Positions 6,739 through 8,959 of a DNA stretch of 8,959 nt are shown here, piece after piece (within the stretch, counting starts at the first letter, position 1; every line of letters begins with the position of its first letter). The DNA comes from Gammaproteobacteria bacterium (GTDB lineage: Bacteria; Pseudomonadota; Gammaproteobacteria; Arenicellales; JAHEKD01). The translations under genes were made by a program, and so were the position numbers. Location of the stretch: NCBI GenBank assembly GCA_024638545.1, contig JAHEKD010000021.1, positions 1 through 8,959 of the forward strand, given 5' to 3'. The notes under the pieces were generated by a model. That model worked only from the letters and a program-made list of their open reading frames with translations. It was not told the origin of the DNA and did no database searches.

Positions 6739-8959
6739 GCTGAACTCTCGATCTCAAGCGAAACAGGGGCGTTATTGTGTGTAGAGGTTACACTCTCGCA
6801 TCCGGGTAAATTAATGACTATGCCCGCCGGCTCACGATGCCAGTCTGCATTCCACCAGACAGTTGCGATATTATTTGATTGTTTTATTTTTACAGTAATG
6901 TCTCCAAATGATGTAGGCGCAGGACCAAAAGAAATCTGTTTTTCTGGATCAAGCCATTGCCTGGTTATTCCTGATCCCAGGATCAAGTGATCTTCTTCTT
7001 CTCTGACGAAACAGTTACGCAACATGATTATCCATTCGGCCGCGGCCCATGCATGTTGTCCATCTCCCATACAGCCACCGAAAGTATGTGAATGAACGGC
7101 TTCCGGCCATTGCCCTGTTGGAGAGGCCAGTTCTGCAACCCGGGCAAGCAAATCGAAAAAGCGCATGTCGCCGGCACGTAACATAACCTGTGCCACATGC
7201 AGTGTGAGATAAGGGTTTATTCCTGAATGTATCATGTCCTGAAAAAAACCATTGTCAACGAAACAGCTGCTAATTAAAAAATTGACACTATTAATCAGCC
7301 TTTCATCATTCGGCTTATATAACTGCAGTGGATATCCGGCAGCCAGAGAACCTATTGCACCTGAATCCATGCGGCGATAGGGTGAAGCTGGCATGGCTGA
7401 AGTTCCTATTTTGCCAGAGACCTGGTTCAGGCTTTTTTCCACTGCAAGTGCCAAAGCATCGGCCTGCTGTTCAAATTTTATCCTGCTGTTCGTATCTTTG
7501 AACTTGTCTGCAAATATTACGGCTGCTTTCAGGCCGGCAATGCTCCAGAAATCATCCCAGTAATAATAATCAATGGGGCCTAAATGCTCGGCACTGAAGC
7601 CGGCTGGCATCAGCCCTGCATGCAAGCTGGTGTGGTCTTTTCTTAATCTCTTTTTAATAATCCAGTTTGCAGCCGGCTTTATACAATGCCACCAGTCGTA
7701 CCCGTGTGGCAGCCTGTTTGTACATTCGTAAAAGCGCTGCAAAATCCATAGCACTTCTCCGTTTGAATCCCATTCACCTTCCTGCGAATGAAAATAGCCG
7801 TTACGGGTTTGTCGGCCGGGAAAATGCAGAAGTGATCTTTCGGCTCGATCGATCAAGCCTGCATATAACAAGCCACAAGCTATAAAGGCCGCATCTCTAA
7901 ACCAGAAGCGTTTATAGGTGTACGGGCCTGGAAATGTGTCATCAGGTGAGCACAGGATTAAAGTTCTGATCGCTGATTCGTATAAATATTCAATCTTTTT
8001 ATCCGGCACAGATAATTGACATTTCTTACTTAAGCAGTTTTGCCATGAATGAATATTTGAAGTCGAATGATTCGGTCTGATCTCAAATGCCGGAGTTTTT
8101 AATGGAATCTGTATATTAATTTCTCTGGGCATATCTGCCTCAAGCCTGAACAGTGCCGCAGCAGTTAATAATCCAATATCGCAATGTTTTTCATGATCTT
8201 CTTTTGAATCATGCAGGTGTATATATACATCTCCCTCATTAAATATTGATGCATAGTGTTGTTCGACGCAGTCGCTGAAGTGCACGCTGGGTGTTTTATC
8301 AATAATCCATGTTTTTCGATCATCGCTTAATGCGATGTCATTGATAAAGGTGACGCCTTCAGGATTATACGGGCGCAATGAAATAATTAGCCAGCCATGG
8401 ACATCTGCGAGAGCGCAAACATCAAAATCACATACCGGCATAGTCTCGCGTAATCTTGCTTGCACCTGTGTTGTTAATTCAAATCCATTTTGCTGCATGC
8501 CGGTAATGACCTTGAGACCCCCTGAAAAGTCATAATGCTGGCTTGCATTTTCAATACGTGATGGTAATAAAATATCCCCGCTATCTTTTAAAACCCATGC
8601 ATCTAAAGACCACTTGTCTAAAAATGGCGTTAATAAGCCTCTTGGATCAACCAAAGGTAATTCGTCATGCCCGGGTATCCCGACCGCTGTCCAGTTGCGA
8701 TGTGTCAGGTTAACGTGTGTGAGCGAAAATGCACGTGGTATAAACGAAATATCAGATGGATTAAACTGGCGTTCAATCCAGTATGGCCAGACCCAGTCCA
8801 GATTGTGCTGTATCACACGACTGTTAATCAAACCTCTTGCATGAAAAATCACGCCGGCTCGAAGTAGTTCAATTGGTTCTGCAACTTCCGATGGTTGAGA
8901 AAATTTGCTCAACTGAGAAAGCAGGCGGATTGGGTCAATAAAGCCATGTGAGTGTGCCG
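6735..8959 (-). CDS. Six-hairpin (alpha/alpha-barrel) glycoside hydrolase, 5' end beyond the window
   Basis: Large glycosidase resembling glycogen-debranching, GH15-like and related (alpha/alpha)6 enzymes. Positions here are numbered from a TTG at 8912. Residues about 1-290 are a beta-rich N-terminal domain. The barrel at about 300-635 contains YKRFWFRDAAF (333-343, candidate acid Asp340), SQEGEWDSNGEVLWIL (376-391), IDYYYWDDFWSIAGLKAA (447-464) and GQWPEAVHSHTFGG (600-613, candidate base Glu604). A beta-rich tail follows (640-725). There is no signal peptide, so it is cytoplasmic. The TTG has no Shine-Dalgarno sequence, and the frame stays open without ATG or stop to the edge (upstream codons read HSHGFIDPIRLLSQ). 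The true start therefore probably lies outside, and at least 740 codons are present. Its stop overlaps the glycosyltransferase start by four bases. The natural substrate (glucan, trehalose-like or glycolipid headgroup) cannot be told from motifs. Confidence 0.82.
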   Translation of the reverse strand, partial: AHSHGFIDPIRLLSQLSKFSQPSEVAEPIELLRAGVIFHARGLINSRVIQHNLDWVWPYWIERQFNPSDISFIPRAFSLTHVNLTHRNWTAVGIPGHDELPLVDPRGLLTPFLDKWSLDAWVLKDSGDILLPSRIENASQHYDFSGGLKVITGMQQNGFELTTQVQARLRETMPVCDFDVCALADVHGWLIISLRPYNPEGVTFINDIALSDDRKTWIIDKTPSVHFSDCVEQHYASIFNEGDVYIHLHDSKEDHEKHCDIGLLTAAALFRLEADMPREINIQIPLKTPAFEIRPNHSTSNIHSWQNCLSKKCQLSVPDKKIEYLYESAIRTLILCSPDDTFPGPYTYKRFWFRDAAFIACGLLYAGLIDRAERSLLHFPGRQTRNGYFHSQEGEWDSNGEVLWILQRFYECTNRLPHGYDWWHCIKPAANWIIKKRLRKDHTSLHAGLMPAGFSAEHLGPIDYYYWDDFWSIAGLKAAVIFADKFKDTNSRIKFEQQADALALAVEKSLNQVSGKIGTSAMPASPYRRMDSGAIGSLAAGYPLQLYKPNDERLINSVNFLISSCFVDNGFFQDMIHSGINPYLTLHVAQVMLRAGDMRFFDLLARVAELASPTGQWPEAVHSHTFGGCMGDGQHAWAAAEWIIMLRNCFVREEEDHLILGSGITRQWLDPEKQISFGPAPTSFGDITVKIKQSNNIATVWWNADWHREPAGIVINLPGCESVTSTHNNAPVSLEIESSA

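Overview
This window looks like chromosomal DNA of a mid-GC proteobacterium, most likely a gammaproteobacterium. The main support is a partial RluE-type 23S rRNA pseudouridine synthase at the left edge that reads very like the enterobacterial enzyme. No genus can be named from the sequence alone, and I see no tRNA, rRNA, CRISPR array or insertion sequence.

Layout. (1) 1-433, plus strand: 3' part of rluE. (2) 434-1262: about 830 bp with no intact gene. It holds a weak terminator-like hairpin and a decayed fragment (about 801-1172) of a repeat protein of the GVGT/PLHV type found in phage tail-fibre-like and S74-peptidase-type surface proteins. (3) 1263-2749, plus strand: an alpha/beta hydrolase and a DUF374/LPLAT-type acyltransferase whose stop and start codons overlap (TAATG). 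(4) 2750-3053: the gap between convergent transcription units, with a perfect 8-bp inverted repeat, an 11-bp direct repeat and a possible broken membrane-protein remnant. (5) 8959-3054, minus strand: a tightly packed unit of three genes. In order of transcription they are a large six-hairpin glycosidase (running off the right edge), a GT4 glycosyltransferase, and a 797-residue protein fusing an alkaline-phosphatase-superfamily phosphodiesterase to an endonuclease/exonuclease/phosphatase (EEP) domain. The junctions are ATGA (4-bp overlap) and TAAGATG (1-bp gap), so translational coupling is likely.

How the genes may work together. The minus-strand unit combines a cytoplasmic sugar hydrolase, a sugar transferase whose acceptor-side motif resembles diacylglycerol glucosyltransferases, and a two-headed phosphoesterase with a hydrophobic helical insert. 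This suggests glycolipid or glycan-phosphate turnover at the inner membrane. The facing hydrolase-acyltransferase pair also has a lipid flavour. The shared lipid theme is inference; individual domain calls rest on visible motifs. The fusion protein and its operon are the best candidates for an undescribed system here.
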